Positions 28,656 through 37,807 of a stretch of DNA of 64,000 nt are shown here, piece by piece. This stretch comes from CAVVZJ01 sp963752755. GTDB taxonomy: Bacteria; Planctomycetota; Planctomycetia; Isosphaerales; Isosphaeraceae. Under the pieces are notes generated by a model. That model worked only from the letters and a program-made list of their open reading frames with translations, searched no databases and was not told the DNA's origin. Position 1 is the stretch's first letter. Each line of letters starts with the position of its first letter. The DNA is taken from positions 248,001 through 312,000 of the forward strand of contig CAVVZJ010000022.1 of the NCBI GenBank assembly GCA_963752755.1, read 5' to 3'. The position numbers were made by a program, and so were the translations under genes.

Positions 28656-28806
28656 AAGTGACGCAGTTGGCATCACCAGGCGGAGTCGGTCCGACTTCAG
28701 TCGGGCCGGAAACTCTCGTCTTTCCTGGACTTCCGGCCCGACTGAAGTCGGACCTACGGCTTCCGGCATCGGCCAACGCTCGGGCGAAAGGGCCAACGGC
28801 GTCATT
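28656..28806 (-). repeat. Nested-palindrome element, copy 2 (inverted)
   Basis: Inner arms at 28688-28711 and 28731-28754 are perfect 24-base complements. Outer arms TGACGCAGTTGGC (28659-28671) and GCCAACGGCGTCA (28792-28804) pair with one mismatch. The flank matches copy 1 only when reversed (compare GCCGGAAGCCGTAGGTC in copy 1). This shows two insertions in opposite orientation. Confidence 0.85.
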
Positions 28807-28825
28807 CCCATAAGAAAACGGTGGG

Positions 28826-29075
28826 CCCCGGCGCCAGCGTCGCCATTTTATGCTATAATTGACGTTAGCTCCTTGACAATCCGGTTGAGGTCTGGACCAC
28901 CCGATTCAGATGAGACGTTGCGACACCGGGACGCGTCGCGGGCGCCGAACGAACTTCACAATAGGTAAGATGCCACCTCTAAAGTTTTATGATTTTGGAA
29001 GTTACGACAACGAGCCCGCCACAATCCGGAGCGTCCCCCCGGCGCCCTCGCACCGTCCGGCAGGCGTCCCGGGCG
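28826..29075 (+). repeat. Dispersed ~250-bp intergenic repeat with promoter and 31-nt core, copy A
   Basis: Homologous to 48487-48737. Upstream block with CGCCAGC, then TGCTATAATT, then CTCCTTGACAATCCGG. The near-identical core at 28941-28971 (GGCGCCGAACGAACTTCA then AATAGGTAAGAT; 29 of 31 bases as in copy B) and a GC-rich tail around GGAGCGTCCCCCC complete it. Spacing between blocks is conserved within one or two bases. A short reading frame from the ATG at 28910 crosses the core (RRTNFTIGK). It may be a small RNA, a mobile unit or a tiny gene. It lies between the ParB-like gene and hemW, downstream of a nested palindrome. Confidence 0.78.
28851..28859 (+). promoter_or_regulatory. Extended -10 (TGCTATAAT) of repeat copy A
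   Basis: A perfect extended -10 element. No canonical -35 is at the usual distance; the conserved upstream sequence is CGCCAGC. The same element is at 48516-48524 in copy B. Confidence 0.6.
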
Positions 29076-29177
29076 CGTCGCCGGACCGTCCTCGCATCGT
29101 CCCCCCTCACCGCGAACGGCCCGAGAGATCGCCTTTTCCTGCCGGCCCCGGTCTCTCGTACCTTCCCGGAGAGCCTT

Positions 29178-30318
29178 TCACAGCAGGTCGCTGAGCACTG
29201 AATCGGCCAGGAAGAGGCCCTCGCGGGTCAGTCGGACGCGACCGGCGTCGTCCTCCAGAAGGCCGGAAGCGGTATGGCGGCGGAGGGCAACCGAGGCGAG
29301 GGCATCGAGGCCGTAGCCGGTCCGGGCCAGGAAGTCGGACCGTTCTATGCCGAGGCGGGTCCGGCGGAGCATTAGGACGGCCGTCTCGCGCGCGCGAGCC
29401 TCGGGATCGAGCGACTCGCTCGGGCCGGTCGGATCGGCGCCGGACTCGACGCGGCGGAGGTAGGCGGGCAGGTCCCGGGTGTTCACGGCCCGGGTCCCTT
29501 CGAGGTAGCGAGCGGCGCCGAGGCCAACGCCGTGGTATGGCTCGTTGGCCCAGTACACGAGGTTGTGGCGACACTCGTGGCCCGGTCGGGCGAAGTTGCT
29601 GATCTCGTACTGCTCGAGACCGGCCCTGGCGAGTCTCTCGATCGTGTGAGCGTACATCGCCCGCTCGACGTCCTCATCCACCGCGCGGACCTGGCCGGCG
29701 TCCCACTGCTTCCAGAGTGCAGTGCCCTTCTCGTAAACGAGGCCGTAGCAGGAAAGGTGGGACGGCTGGAGTGCGAGGGCGGTCTCCAGATCCGCCTGCC
29801 AGTCGTCGAGTGTCGAGCCGGGCACGGCGAAGATCAGGTCAAACGACCAGCGTTCGAACCGGGGACGGATCAGGTCCAGGGCGCGGGGGACATCCTCCGG
29901 GTCGTGGTGACGCTCCAGCGCCGCCAGCAAGGGTGGCTGGAATGACTGGGCGCCGAGACTGACGCGATTGACGCCCCCGGAGGCGAGGACGTCCACCTTC
30001 GCGGCGTCGAGGGTCCCCGGGTTCGCCTCGACGGTCCACTCACCGCCCGCTTCGAGAGGAAACCAGCGGCGAATCAAGGCCAGGAGGCTGGCAAGTTGCT
30101 CGGCATCGAGCCGCGTGGGCGTGCCACCGCCGACGAAGATCGTCTGGACCGGGCAGGGCGTGCCGCCGAGTCGGAGGGAGACCTCGCGATCGAGGGCGTC
30201 GAGGTAACGGTCCGCCAGGGCGTCGGCGCCGGCGAGGGAGGCGAAGTCACAGTAGCCGCACTTGTGGGCACAGAAGGGGATATGAACGTAGGCGGCGCGG
30301 CGGAAGGGGATGGGTCAT
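29178..30318 (-). CDS. hemW: HemW-like radical SAM heme chaperone, start frameshifted
   Basis: A radical SAM protein of the HemW family, once called coproporphyrinogen III oxidase-like. The N-terminal cluster motif reads VHIPFCAHKCGYCDF (C-x3-C-x2-C). TIFVGGGTPTRL, VEANPGTL and GVNRVSLGAQSFQ follow, then the C-terminal HemW domain. The ATG at 30318 gives MTHPLPPR, but one base near 30295 must change to join AAYVHIPFC; without this, no start lies upstream in frame. About 380 residues if joined. hemL and hemB lie 23-25 kb away. Confidence 0.88.
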
Positions 30319-30577
30319 GGTGGTCGGCTGCTGCAGGAGCGTGCGGGGGAATGGCCCGTCCTTCCCTACGAACCCCGACCGCCCGGGGATCGTCGAGCCG
30401 AGAAATGAGCCGCGGTTGCGCGGCCACGGAGGCGTCGGACGATGGACCGGAATTCCCGGGTGCGGATTGCTCCTTGGTATGGCAGTTGCTCCAAATTGGC
30501 CCCCCGAACCGGAAGGACATCCCGTCGGGATGTTCCTTAGTTGTTCCTCGAAGATCCGCATGATGGGAGGCAACGAG

Positions 30578-30734
30578 ATGAAGCGATTCTGTGTCCTGTT
30601 GCTCGCGATCGGCCTGGTGGCCCCGGTGGGACTCGTCGGTTGCAGCGATGAGAGCAAGACGGAGACCGAGATCCACGAAGGAGACCCCCGGTGGCACGAC
30701 CACCGAGACGGTCACGACGAAGACCGAGCAGTAG
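30578..30734 (+). CDS. Small lipoprotein, C-terminal frameshift
   Basis: Starts MKRFCVLLLAIGLVAPVGLV, then a lipobox Cys (GCSDES). The frame as given runs to 30796 and gives a His/Asp-rich tail. A one-base change in the C-run near 30686 instead gives PGGTTTETVTTKTEQ and a stop at 30732-30734. This is the Thr/Glu/Lys-rich tail I would expect of small planctomycete lipoproteins, so the shorter end is preferred. About 52 residues; role unknown. Confidence 0.6.
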
Positions 30735-30872
30735 GGCGAGAACCCGCCCCGCCGACGGGCGTGAGCGGCGAGCCGGCTCCGGCTCCGAATCCCTGACCTC
30801 GAAGGCACCACAAGCGCGCGAGGGATCGAACCGGGATGCCCCGGCCGCGGCGGTGGGCATCCCGCGTCCTTC

Positions 30873-31142
30873 TCAGGGCACTGGCTCCACGAACCGGATC
30901 TCCGGGATCTCCGCCTTGAGGACGCGCTCGACGGCCATGCTCAAGGTGATGGCCGACGAGGCACACCCCTGGCAGGCGCCGAGAAGGCGAACCTGGAGGA
31001 TGGCGTCGTCGTCGAGACCGACGACCTCGATCTGGCCGCCGTCGGCGATCAGGCCATCGCGAACCTGCTCGTCAAGGACTCGTTCGATCCGCGCCAGCAA
31101 GGCGCGTCGTCGATCATCGGGCGGAGCGGGAGCGTTAGGCAT
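30873..31142 (-). CDS. NifU-like (Nfu-type) Fe-S cluster carrier
   Basis: About 89 residues consisting of the Nfu domain alone: LIADGGQIEVVGLDDDAILQ then LLGACQGCASSAITLSMAVE, with the CxxC that binds a shared [4Fe-4S] cluster. It carries clusters to target proteins. The start is at MPNAPAPPDD; an ATG eight codons upstream (31166) is possible. It is not in an isc or suf cluster. Confidence 0.9.
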   Translation of the reverse strand: MPNAPAPPDDRRRALLARIERVLDEQVRDGLIADGGQIEVVGLDDDAILQVRLLGACQGCASSAITLSMAVERVLKAEIPEIRFVEPVP

Positions 31143-31317
31143 CGGAGAAGACTCGGGGTCCTGCACGGGAGCGGTTAACTGGGCAAGCGGAGAAGGCCGT
31201 CACGCCGCATCGAGGCGGCCGGAAACTCCCCGGGCGGGCGGTCGACCCCTGGAGTCGCGGTCGCAGGAAATCACGACCAGCGAGACCGTGGGTCACACGC
31301 GGCCGGCCGCGTCCGGG

Positions 31318-31710
31318 TCAATACCCGCCACCGCCGTAGCCACCCCCACCGCCGTAGCCGCCACCACCACCGCCGTAGCCACCGCGACCGCCACCGCCAC
31401 CGTAACCGCCGCGACCACCACCACCGCCGTAGCCGCCGTGACCACCGCCGCCACCACCCTCGGAGCGAGGCTTGGCTTCGTTGACCGTCAGGCGACGGCC
31501 CTGATAATCCTGCCCGTCCAGGTTTGAGATCGCCGCGTCGGCGTCGGCGTCGTTCTCCATCTCGACGAATCCGAAGCCCCGACTCCGGCCGGTCTCGCGA
31601 TCGCTCAGCACCTGGGCACTGAGGACCGGACCGTATTGTTCGAACATTTCCTGGAGGTCACTCGAACTGACGCTGTAGGTCAGGTTCCCAACATAAAGCC
31701 GCTTGGCCAT
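31318..31710 (-). CDS. RNA-binding protein, RRM plus glycine-rich tail
   Basis: 130 residues: an RRM with RNP2 (KRLYVGNLTYSV) and RNP1 (SRGFGFVEMEND), then a tail of Gly-Tyr-Arg repeats. This resembles cyanobacterial and planctomycete Rbp proteins, which bind RNA and are often cold-induced. The ATG at 31710 begins MAKRLYVGN; an upstream in-frame ATG adds 11 residues without homology. The repeat tail is encoded by CCACCGCCGTAGCC-type codon repeats, which can slip. Confidence 0.92.
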   Translation of the reverse strand: MAKRLYVGNLTYSVSSSDLQEMFEQYGPVLSAQVLSDRETGRSRGFGFVEMENDADADAAISNLDGQDYQGRRLTVNEAKPRSEGGGGGGHGGYGGGGGRGGYGGGGGRGGYGGGGGGYGGGGGYGGGGY

Positions 31711-32118
31711 CGCACTCGCGCCTGGGACAGGCTCTCCACTCAAGCAATCACGGTGGGGACCGAGACAACGCGACGGGCATCAGTCAGGCCGGATCGATCG
31801 GGAGGGGAGAAACGCTGTTGAGGCGCCCTGGGCCGCGATACGGATCAGACCTTCCTGTCGGCAAGGTCCCCACACTCCCGGGCCGTCGCCTCGGCGGGTC
31901 GGCTGCAGGGAGCATGGCCTATTGTGGCGACCGCGACGCTTGTGTCAATCGCACTGTGCCGCCGAACTGAACCGGCCGCTTGACCCCCTCGCCGAGCCGG
32001 CAGTACAATCCCAGATACTTGCCCCGGCGGGATCGGCATCCCCTCATCACCCCGTTCCTCCGGCCTCCCGTCGGCGGACCCATTCCCCCTTCCTTTTCCT
32101 CGACCGGAGCGTCACCCC
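31711..32118. other. Intergenic, shared 5' region of RRM and DUF1573 genes
   Basis: 408 bases between divergent genes. It probably holds both promoters and the leader of the RRM mRNA. No RNA structure, repeat or convincing promoter was identified. Confidence 0.5.
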
Positions 32119-33260
32119 ATGATTCGCTGGATCTTGCTGGCGGTGCTCGTCGTCGGCATCTCGGCCGCGATCCCGATCGTCCTGAGCGCCTTGCCGACCG
32201 ACTCGAACGGCGCGGTGGTCTTCCAGCCGGTCAGCGAGCGGATCGGTCCGGTCGGCGAGCTGCTCGTCGAGGGCAAGCCGGAGTACGACTTCGGCGACAT
32301 GGCCCAGCAGTCCGAGGGCAAGCACGAGTGGGTTGTCAAGAATGTCGGACCCGGCGACCTGGAGCTGAACAAGGGCTCGTCCACCTGCATGTGCACCGTC
32401 GCCGACTTCTCGCCTGACCCGGAAACCGGCGAGGTCCACGAGAAGATCGTCCTGAAGCCCGGCGAGGAGACGAAGATCACCCTCACCTGGAAGACCAAGG
32501 ATAGCAACGGTCGATTCGAGAAGTCGGCCAGCATCCTGTCCTCCGACCCCGAGCACCCGGAATTCTGGTTCCGCATCATGCGGCGCGGTGCAGCCGGCGA
32601 TCGTCATGCAGCCGACCGTGCCCGACTTCGACTTCGCCAGCATCTCCAACAAGGAGCCCTCGCAAGCCAAGTGGGCCCTGACCTCGCCCGACAAGCCCGA
32701 TTTCAAGATCCTCTCGATCTCCTCCAGCCGTCCCGAGCAGATCGAGACCAGTTCACGCCCGCTGAACGAACGAGGAGAAGAAGGAACTCGGATACAAGAG
32801 CGGCTACCGCGTCGATATCACCCTCAAGCCGTCGAAGGAACTGGGCACCTTCCGCGAGGAGTTGATCCTCAAGACCGACCACCCAAAGCAGCCCGAGATC
32901 CGGGCCTCCCTCAGCGGCAACCGGATCGGTCCGATCAGCCTCGTGCCGGCCGCCATCCGGATCAACGACGCCAACAGCGTCGAGGGCGGCAGCCGGAGCC
33001 TGCTGCTGACCGTCCGAGACCAGGAGGGCCCGACCGAGTTCGAGATCGAGAGCCTGCCCTCGAAGCTTCAGGTCGAGATCACGCCGGCCGATGATAACCC
33101 TCAGAGCGGCAAGCCCCGCCGCTACCGCCTGACGGCCAAGGTGCCCCCCGGCGTGAACCCCGGGACCGTCCAGGGCGAGCTGGTGCTCAAGACCAACCAC
33201 CCGTTCGCCTCGATCGTCAAGGTTCCGGTCAACATCGTCGTGCTCAGCGGCGCCGAATGA
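32119..33260 (+). CDS. DUF1573 exported protein, two frameshifts
   Basis: About 380 residues if joined: an N-terminal signal anchor (IRWILLAVLVVGISAAIPIV) and then two Ig-like DUF1573 domains. The first has YDFGDMAQQSEGKHEW and a CMC (STCMCT), where DUF1573 usually has CGC. The second ends FASIVKVPVNIVVLSGAE. Frame breaks are at about 32580 (one extra base near FWFRI) and 32768 (before EEKKELGYKSGY). It lies just upstream of the cytochrome gene on the same strand, a pairing that suggests envelope redox or metal handling. Confidence 0.85.
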
Positions 33261-33356
33261 TGCGAGCAAGGGAATGGAGCGATCGATCCCGATCCCGGGC
33301 CGGCCTGGCTCCAACAGGTGCGGTCCGGGGTGCTCGGCGCAATCCAGGAGGGAACG

Positions 33357-35023
33357 ATGAGCCAGCTCAAGCAGGTGGACGGCCCCGGTCGCCCTGGCCC
33401 TGGCGGCGGCGATCCTGGCCGTCGTCGGCTGCAATCACGGACGGGATGCCCCTCCCGGCGCCTCGCCGGGAGCCCAGGACGCCGCGGCGGGTGTCACCCC
33501 AGCCGCCGACCAGAAGACCGCCGAGGCCGAGGATGGCCCGCTCCTCGCCCACTGGCCGACCGGACCCGAGCGACCACTTCGAAGGCGCCTTGATCCTGAC
33601 CGGCCAGATGATCGGCTACCTCGAACCCTGCGGTTGCTCGGCCAAGCAGAAGGGTGGATTGGTTCGCCGCGAGGTCTTCGTCGAGAAGCTCCGCCAGCAA
33701 GGCTGGAAACTCGGCCTGCTCGATCTCGGCACGCTCGTCAGCGAGCCGAACAAGGCCCGCGGCGGACCCGAGCAGGCGAAGATCAAGTACGCCACCACAC
33801 TCAAGGCCCTGATGAGGCTCGGATACGACGCCGTGGCCCTCTCGGCCGATGACCTCCGGCTGGGCACCGCCGAGGTCCTGATGCAGTACCTCAACACCTT
33901 GCCCGACGGGACCGACGCCCTCAAGGTCGTGGCCGCCAACGTCCAGCCGACGCCCGGCCTCGACTTCGAGACCCGCGTGCGGCCGAGCGTCCGCACGCAG
34001 GTCGGCGCGATCAAGGTCGGCGTGACGGCCGTGCTTGACCCCGAGACCTTCGACGCCCTGAATGACCCCGAGAAATCGGCCCTCCTGACGATCCAGGCTC
34101 CCGAAGAGGCGCTGCCAGCGGTCCTGGCCGATCTGAAGAAGGATACGAACATCCAGGTCTTGATGGTCCAGGGACCGCCCGAGATGGCCTTGAAGATGGC
34201 CCGCGCCTACCCCGATTTCGACGTCGTGGTCGGCACCAGCCAGGTCCCCGACCCGCCCGCCAAGCCCGAGGTGGTCAACGGCGGCCAGACGCAGCTCATC
34301 ACGGTCGGCAAGAAGGGCATGTACCTCGGCGTGCTCGGCCTCTACACCGACCCCAAGCAGAAGTTCCGCTACCAGCGGATCGAGCTGAACGACCGCTACG
34401 ACAAGTACCGCGACCTCGCCGCGCCGATGAAGCAGCTCCTCGGCGCGGATCTCCAGGCGACCCTCAAGGCCGCTCGCGTGCTCCAGTCCTACCCGAAGCG
34501 GCCTTACGCCCTGTTCGACGCCCCGCCAGATGCCACCTTCGTCGGCGCCGAGACCTGCAAGAAGTGCCATCCGGGGACCTATGCGAAGTGGTCCCAAACG
34601 AAGCACGCCCACGCCTACGAGGACCTCGTCTCCGACCCGCACGACCCAAAGCGCAACCGCGAATATGACGCCATGTGCGTCAGTTGCCACACGACCGGCT
34701 TTGAGTACAACGGCGGCTTCCTCGGCGCCGACCTGACACCGAACCTCAAGGGCAACCAGTGCGAGAACTGCCACGGACCCGGCTCCGCCCACGCCGCCCA
34801 TCCCGACGACCCCTCGATCTTGAAGACGGTCACCCGCCAGGCTGAGTTCTTCGAGAAGAACCTGAACTACGGCTGCGTCCGCTGCCACGACGAGGACAAC
34901 GACCCCAACTTCAACTTCGCCACCTACTGGCCCAAGATCATGCACAAGGGGCTCGACTCCTACGACGACCCCAGGGTCCACCAGGGAATCGACGTTTCCC
35001 CCGGCCAGTCGAAGGCGGAGTGA
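33357..35023 (+). CDS. Multiheme cytochrome c554-like protein with 5'-nucleotidase-like domain
   Basis: About 555 residues. After two frame breaks (about 33385 and 33560) the N-terminus reads as a lipoprotein signal (VALALAAAILAVVGCNHG). A metallophosphatase/5'-nucleotidase-like domain follows, opening with GYLEPCGCSAKQKGGLVRR. Four CXXCH heme sites (CKKCH, CVSCH, CENCH, CVRCH) lie in the C-terminal 190 residues, as in cytochrome c554. It is an electron carrier or redox sensor outside the membrane; the partner is unknown. The lone break-free part starts at about 33565. Confidence 0.88.
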
Positions 35024-35079
35024 TCCGCACGGATTTCCGGATCAGTGAGAAACGGGCCGGGGTCCCCAGGCGGTTCGCC

Positions 35080-35108
35080 TTGGGGCGTCCCGGCCCGTCT
35101 GCTAGACT
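35080..35108 (+). promoter_or_regulatory. Promoter for the Mpo1-like gene
   Basis: TTGGGG at 35080-35085, a 17-base spacer and TAGACT at 35103-35108, 41 bases before the ATG. Confidence 0.35.
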
Positions 35109-35149
35109 GCGCGATCGACCGGAATCTCGTCAGGTCAGGGAGGCCCGCA

Positions 35150-35489
35150 ATGTCCGCGACCACGTCCACGGCGGCGAGCACGAGGTTCGAGCGGTTCGTG
35201 GAGAAGTACCGGGAGGACCACCGCCATCCGGTCAACCACGTCCTGCACGTCGGCGTCGGCTGGCCCCTGTGCGCGCCTGGCGGTGATCCTGCTGCCGTTC
35301 CGGCCCTGGTGGTCGCTCGGCCTGTTCGTGGCTGGCTATCTGATCATGTGGGCCGGTCATTTCCTGTTCGAGAGGAACCTGCCGACGGTCTTCAAGCACC
35401 CGAGCACCCCCTTCGTGATCGCCTGGGCCGTGATCCGCGAGATCGGACGACGCTTCGCGCGGCTGGTGAGCCCGTCGTGGGCCAGGTAA
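35150..35489 (+). CDS. Mpo1/DUF962-like membrane protein, frameshifted
   Basis: About 113 residues: EKYREDHRHPVNHVLHVGVG then, after one extra base near 35270, LLPFRPWWSLGLFVAGYLI and WAGHFLFERNLPTVFKHP. The HxxNxxxH segment and the GH-FxE-N-P block mark the Mpo1 (YGL010w) family, whose yeast member is a membrane dioxygenase acting on 2-hydroxy fatty acids. Two membrane helices are expected. The reaction in bacteria is inferred. Confidence 0.8.
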
Positions 35490-35521
35490 GCTGGAGCCTC
35501 CACCCCACGGAGAAACTCCGC

Positions 35522-36127
35522 GTGGCCACCGCCACCCGCAAGCGCACGATCGGACCGGCCGACCAGGGGCGTCGCTTGACGCTGGCGCAGTTCGTCCGCG
35601 CCGAGTTCGAGGAGGGTTCGCTCTACGAGCTGGCCCGGGGGATCGTCGTCGTGACGGATGTGCCCGGAATCCCGCATGGGCGGACGGTAAATCGCGTCGC
35701 TCGCCTGTTCTTCCGCTATGATGAGCAACATCCGGGTCGGATCAATTACCAGGCCGGCGGTGGCGAATGTCGGCTCCGACTGATCGGCATGCAATCGGAC
35801 CGCCACCCCGACCAGGCGATCTACCTCGATGACCCGCCAACGGGCAAGGACCCGTGGTCGCGGTGGGTACCGCAGATCGTGGTGGAGATCGTCAGCGTCG
35901 GCTCAGAGGATCGCGACTACGTCGAGAAGCGCGAGGAGTATTTGCGAGCCGGGGTCCGCGAATACTGGATTCTGGATGCCAATCTCAAGCGGCTACTCGT
36001 CCTGAAGCGGGCCGGCGACGTCTGGGAGGAGGTCGTCGTGCCGGCGGGCAAGTCGTACCGGACACGGCTCCTGCCGGGCCTGGTGGTCGAGCCCGCGGTT
36101 TTGATGGGGCTGGCGGGGAAGGCGTAA
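35522..36127 (+). CDS. Uma2-family (DUF820) PD-(D/E)XK protein
   Basis: 201 residues from a GTG at 35522 preceded by GGAG. The Uma2 fold is shown by YELARGIVVVTDVPG, PQIVVEIVSVGSEDRDYVEK and YLRAGVREYWILD, which hold the Asp and Glu residues of the PD-(D/E)XK site. Uma2 proteins are abundant in planctomycetes and cyanobacteria; their role is unproven. The frame runs open upstream to 35045 through the Mpo1-like gene, but that part is the other gene. Confidence 0.85.
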   Translation: MATATRKRTIGPADQGRRLTLAQFVRAEFEEGSLYELARGIVVVTDVPGIPHGRTVNRVARLFFRYDEQHPGRINYQAGGGECRLRLIGMQSDRHPDQAIYLDDPPTGKDPWSRWVPQIVVEIVSVGSEDRDYVEKREEYLRAGVREYWILDANLKRLLVLKRAGDVWEEVVVPAGKSYRTRLLPGLVVEPAVLMGLAGKA

Positions 36128-36147
36128 ACGCTCGTACAGAGCCCGCC

Positions 36148-36177
36148 TTGACAAGGACGATCGGGCCTGCCTAGGAT
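36148..36177 (+). promoter_or_regulatory. Promoter for the tRNA-binding protein gene
   Basis: TTGACA at 36148-36153, 18-base spacer, TAGGAT at 36172-36177, with about 90 bases to the ATG at 36270. Confidence 0.5.
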
Positions 36178-36269
36178 ACGGGTCCCTCCTCGAAGGGCAG
36201 CCCAGGGCCTTGCGCCCCGGGTACGACCGCAACGAACGAAGGCCCCTCAAGCAAAGGCACGACGCGACG

Positions 36270-36605
36270 ATGGCCGAGCCGATCAAGTACGACGACTTCG
36301 CCAAGCTCGACCTGCGGGTCGCCAAGGTGATCGAGGCCCGGCCTCACCCGAATGCCGACAAGCTCTTGCTCTTGCAGATCGAGGTGGGCGACGAGACGAA
36401 GCAGATCGTCGCGGGCATCCGGCAGCATTACACGCCTGAGCAACTCGTCGGCCGCAAGATCATCGTGGTCAACAACCTCGAACCGGCCATGCTCCGCGGC
36501 GAGACGTCGCAGGGCATGCTCCTGGCGGCCACCTCGACCGACAGCAAGGTCGTCCTGCTCCAGCCGGATGACCCCGATTGCCTCGTCGGCGCGAAGGTCA
36601 AGTAA
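36270..36605 (+). CDS. Stand-alone tRNA-binding domain protein (Trbp111/MetG-C like)
   Basis: 111 residues, an OB-fold tRNA-binding domain: FAKLDLRVAKVIEARPHPNA, KQIVAGIRQHYTPE, NNLEPAMLRGETSQGMLLAA. It is the same domain found at the C-terminus of methionyl-tRNA synthetase and in Trbp111, where it binds the outside of tRNA as a dimer. The ATG at 36270 gives the standard length. It is followed directly by a TAT-exported phosphoesterase gene, apparently unrelated. Confidence 0.9.
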   Translation: MAEPIKYDDFAKLDLRVAKVIEARPHPNADKLLLLQIEVGDETKQIVAGIRQHYTPEQLVGRKIIVVNNLEPAMLRGETSQGMLLAATSTDSKVVLLQPDDPDCLVGAKVK

Positions 36606-36639
36606 GCCCGGTCCCCGATGACCGACGGAGACGACCCCG

Positions 36640-37770
36640 ATGCGCAGCAGGCGGCGCGAGTTCCTCGCCCTCGGCTCGTTGGCGATCGGCGCCGCGTTGA
36701 CGCGTAGGACGCTGGGACGTCCCTCACTCGCGTCGCGAACGACGCGCAACGTCGTGCTCGTGACGCTCGACGGCTTCCGGCCCGAGGAGATGTTCACCGG
36801 AGCCGAAGTGAAGCTCCTGAGCAAGGAGGCGGGCGTCGCTGACCCGAAGGGATTCCGCAGGCGGTTCTGGCGGGAATCGCCGGAGAACCGCCGCGAAACG
36901 CTGCTGCCGTTCGTCTGGGGAACGGTGGCGAGACAGGGGCAACTCTTCGGCCACGCGGCGAAGGGGAGCGTCGTCCGGGTCACGAACGGACGGAACTTCT
37001 CCTATCCCGGGTACAACGAGATCCTGACCGGCGCCCCCGACGGCCGGATCGACAGCAACGCCAAGACGCCGAACCCGAACGTCAGCGTCCTCGAATGGCT
37101 GAATCGGAAGCCCGATTACCGGGGACAGGTGGCGGCCTTCGGGTCATGGGACGTCTTCCCGTTCATCCTCAACCAAAAGCGGAGCGGCCTTCCGATCAAC
37201 TCCGGCTGGGAGCCGATCGCGGGCGACGACCTGACGGATCGCCAGCAACTTCTCAACCGGATGATGGCCGAGCTGCCACATCGCTGGGAAGGCGTGCGCC
37301 TCGATGCCTTGACCTTCGAGGCAGCCCTCGAACACGTCCGCCTGCACAAACCCCGCGTTCTCTACCTGGCACTCGGCGAGACCGACGACTTCGCCCACGA
37401 CGGCCGTTATGATTTCTACCTCGATTCCGCCCATCGCTCCGACGCGATGATCCGCCGGCTCTGGGAAACCTTGCAGAGCCACCCGCAATATCGCGGCACG
37501 ACCTCGCTCGTCCTGACGACCGACCACGGCCGCGGTGGCCTGCCCGACGGCTGGAAAGGCCATGGCGCCAGCGTCCCCGGTTCCGATCGGATCTGGGTCG
37601 GCCTGCTCGGACCCGATACGCCGCCCCTCGGCGAGCGGTCGGGCGTCGGCGATGTCACCCAGTCGCAGGTCGCGGCCACGGTTGCCGCCTTGCTCGGAGA
37701 GGATTTCCGCAAAGATTTCCCCGAGGCGGCGCCGCCGATCGTCGAGGCGGTCGGGACTGAGAGTTCCTGA
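36640..37770 (+). CDS. TAT-exported alkaline phosphatase/phosphodiesterase-fold protein
   Basis: 376 residues with a twin-arginine signal (RRREFLALGSLAIGAALTRR). The alkaline phosphatase superfamily metal site is shown by NVVLVTLDGFRPEEMF (Asp), NEILTGAPDG (Thr nucleophile region), LGETDDFAHDGRYDFY (Asp, His) and LTTDHGRGG (Asp-His). It is a phosphodiesterase, phosphatase or sulfatase-like hydrolase in the periplasm; the substrate is not evident. GGAG lies nine bases before the ATG. Confidence 0.87.
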   Translation: MRSRRREFLALGSLAIGAALTRRTLGRPSLASRTTRNVVLVTLDGFRPEEMFTGAEVKLLSKEAGVADPKGFRRRFWRESPENRRETLLPFVWGTVARQGQLFGHAAKGSVVRVTNGRNFSYPGYNEILTGAPDGRIDSNAKTPNPNVSVLEWLNRKPDYRGQVAAFGSWDVFPFILNQKRSGLPINSGWEPIAGDDLTDRQQLLNRMMAELPHRWEGVRLDALTFEAALEHVRLHKPRVLYLALGETDDFAHDGRYDFYLDSAHRSDAMIRRLWETLQSHPQYRGTTSLVLTTDHGRGGLPDGWKGHGASVPGSDRIWVGLLGPDTPPLGERSGVGDVTQSQVAATVAALLGEDFRKDFPEAAPPIVEAVGTESS

Positions 37771-37807
37771 ATCCGCGTTTCCCAACGATACCTTCCGAGG
37801 ACCCGCG

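Noticed and set aside
30074..30811. 245-codon minus-strand frame over the hemW start
   Set aside because: It is a different frame with no homology; the radical SAM motif lies in another frame.
31318..31460. Short tandem repeats resembling a CRISPR or microsatellite
   Set aside because: They are codon repeats for the Gly/Tyr/Arg tail of the RRM protein, with no spacers.
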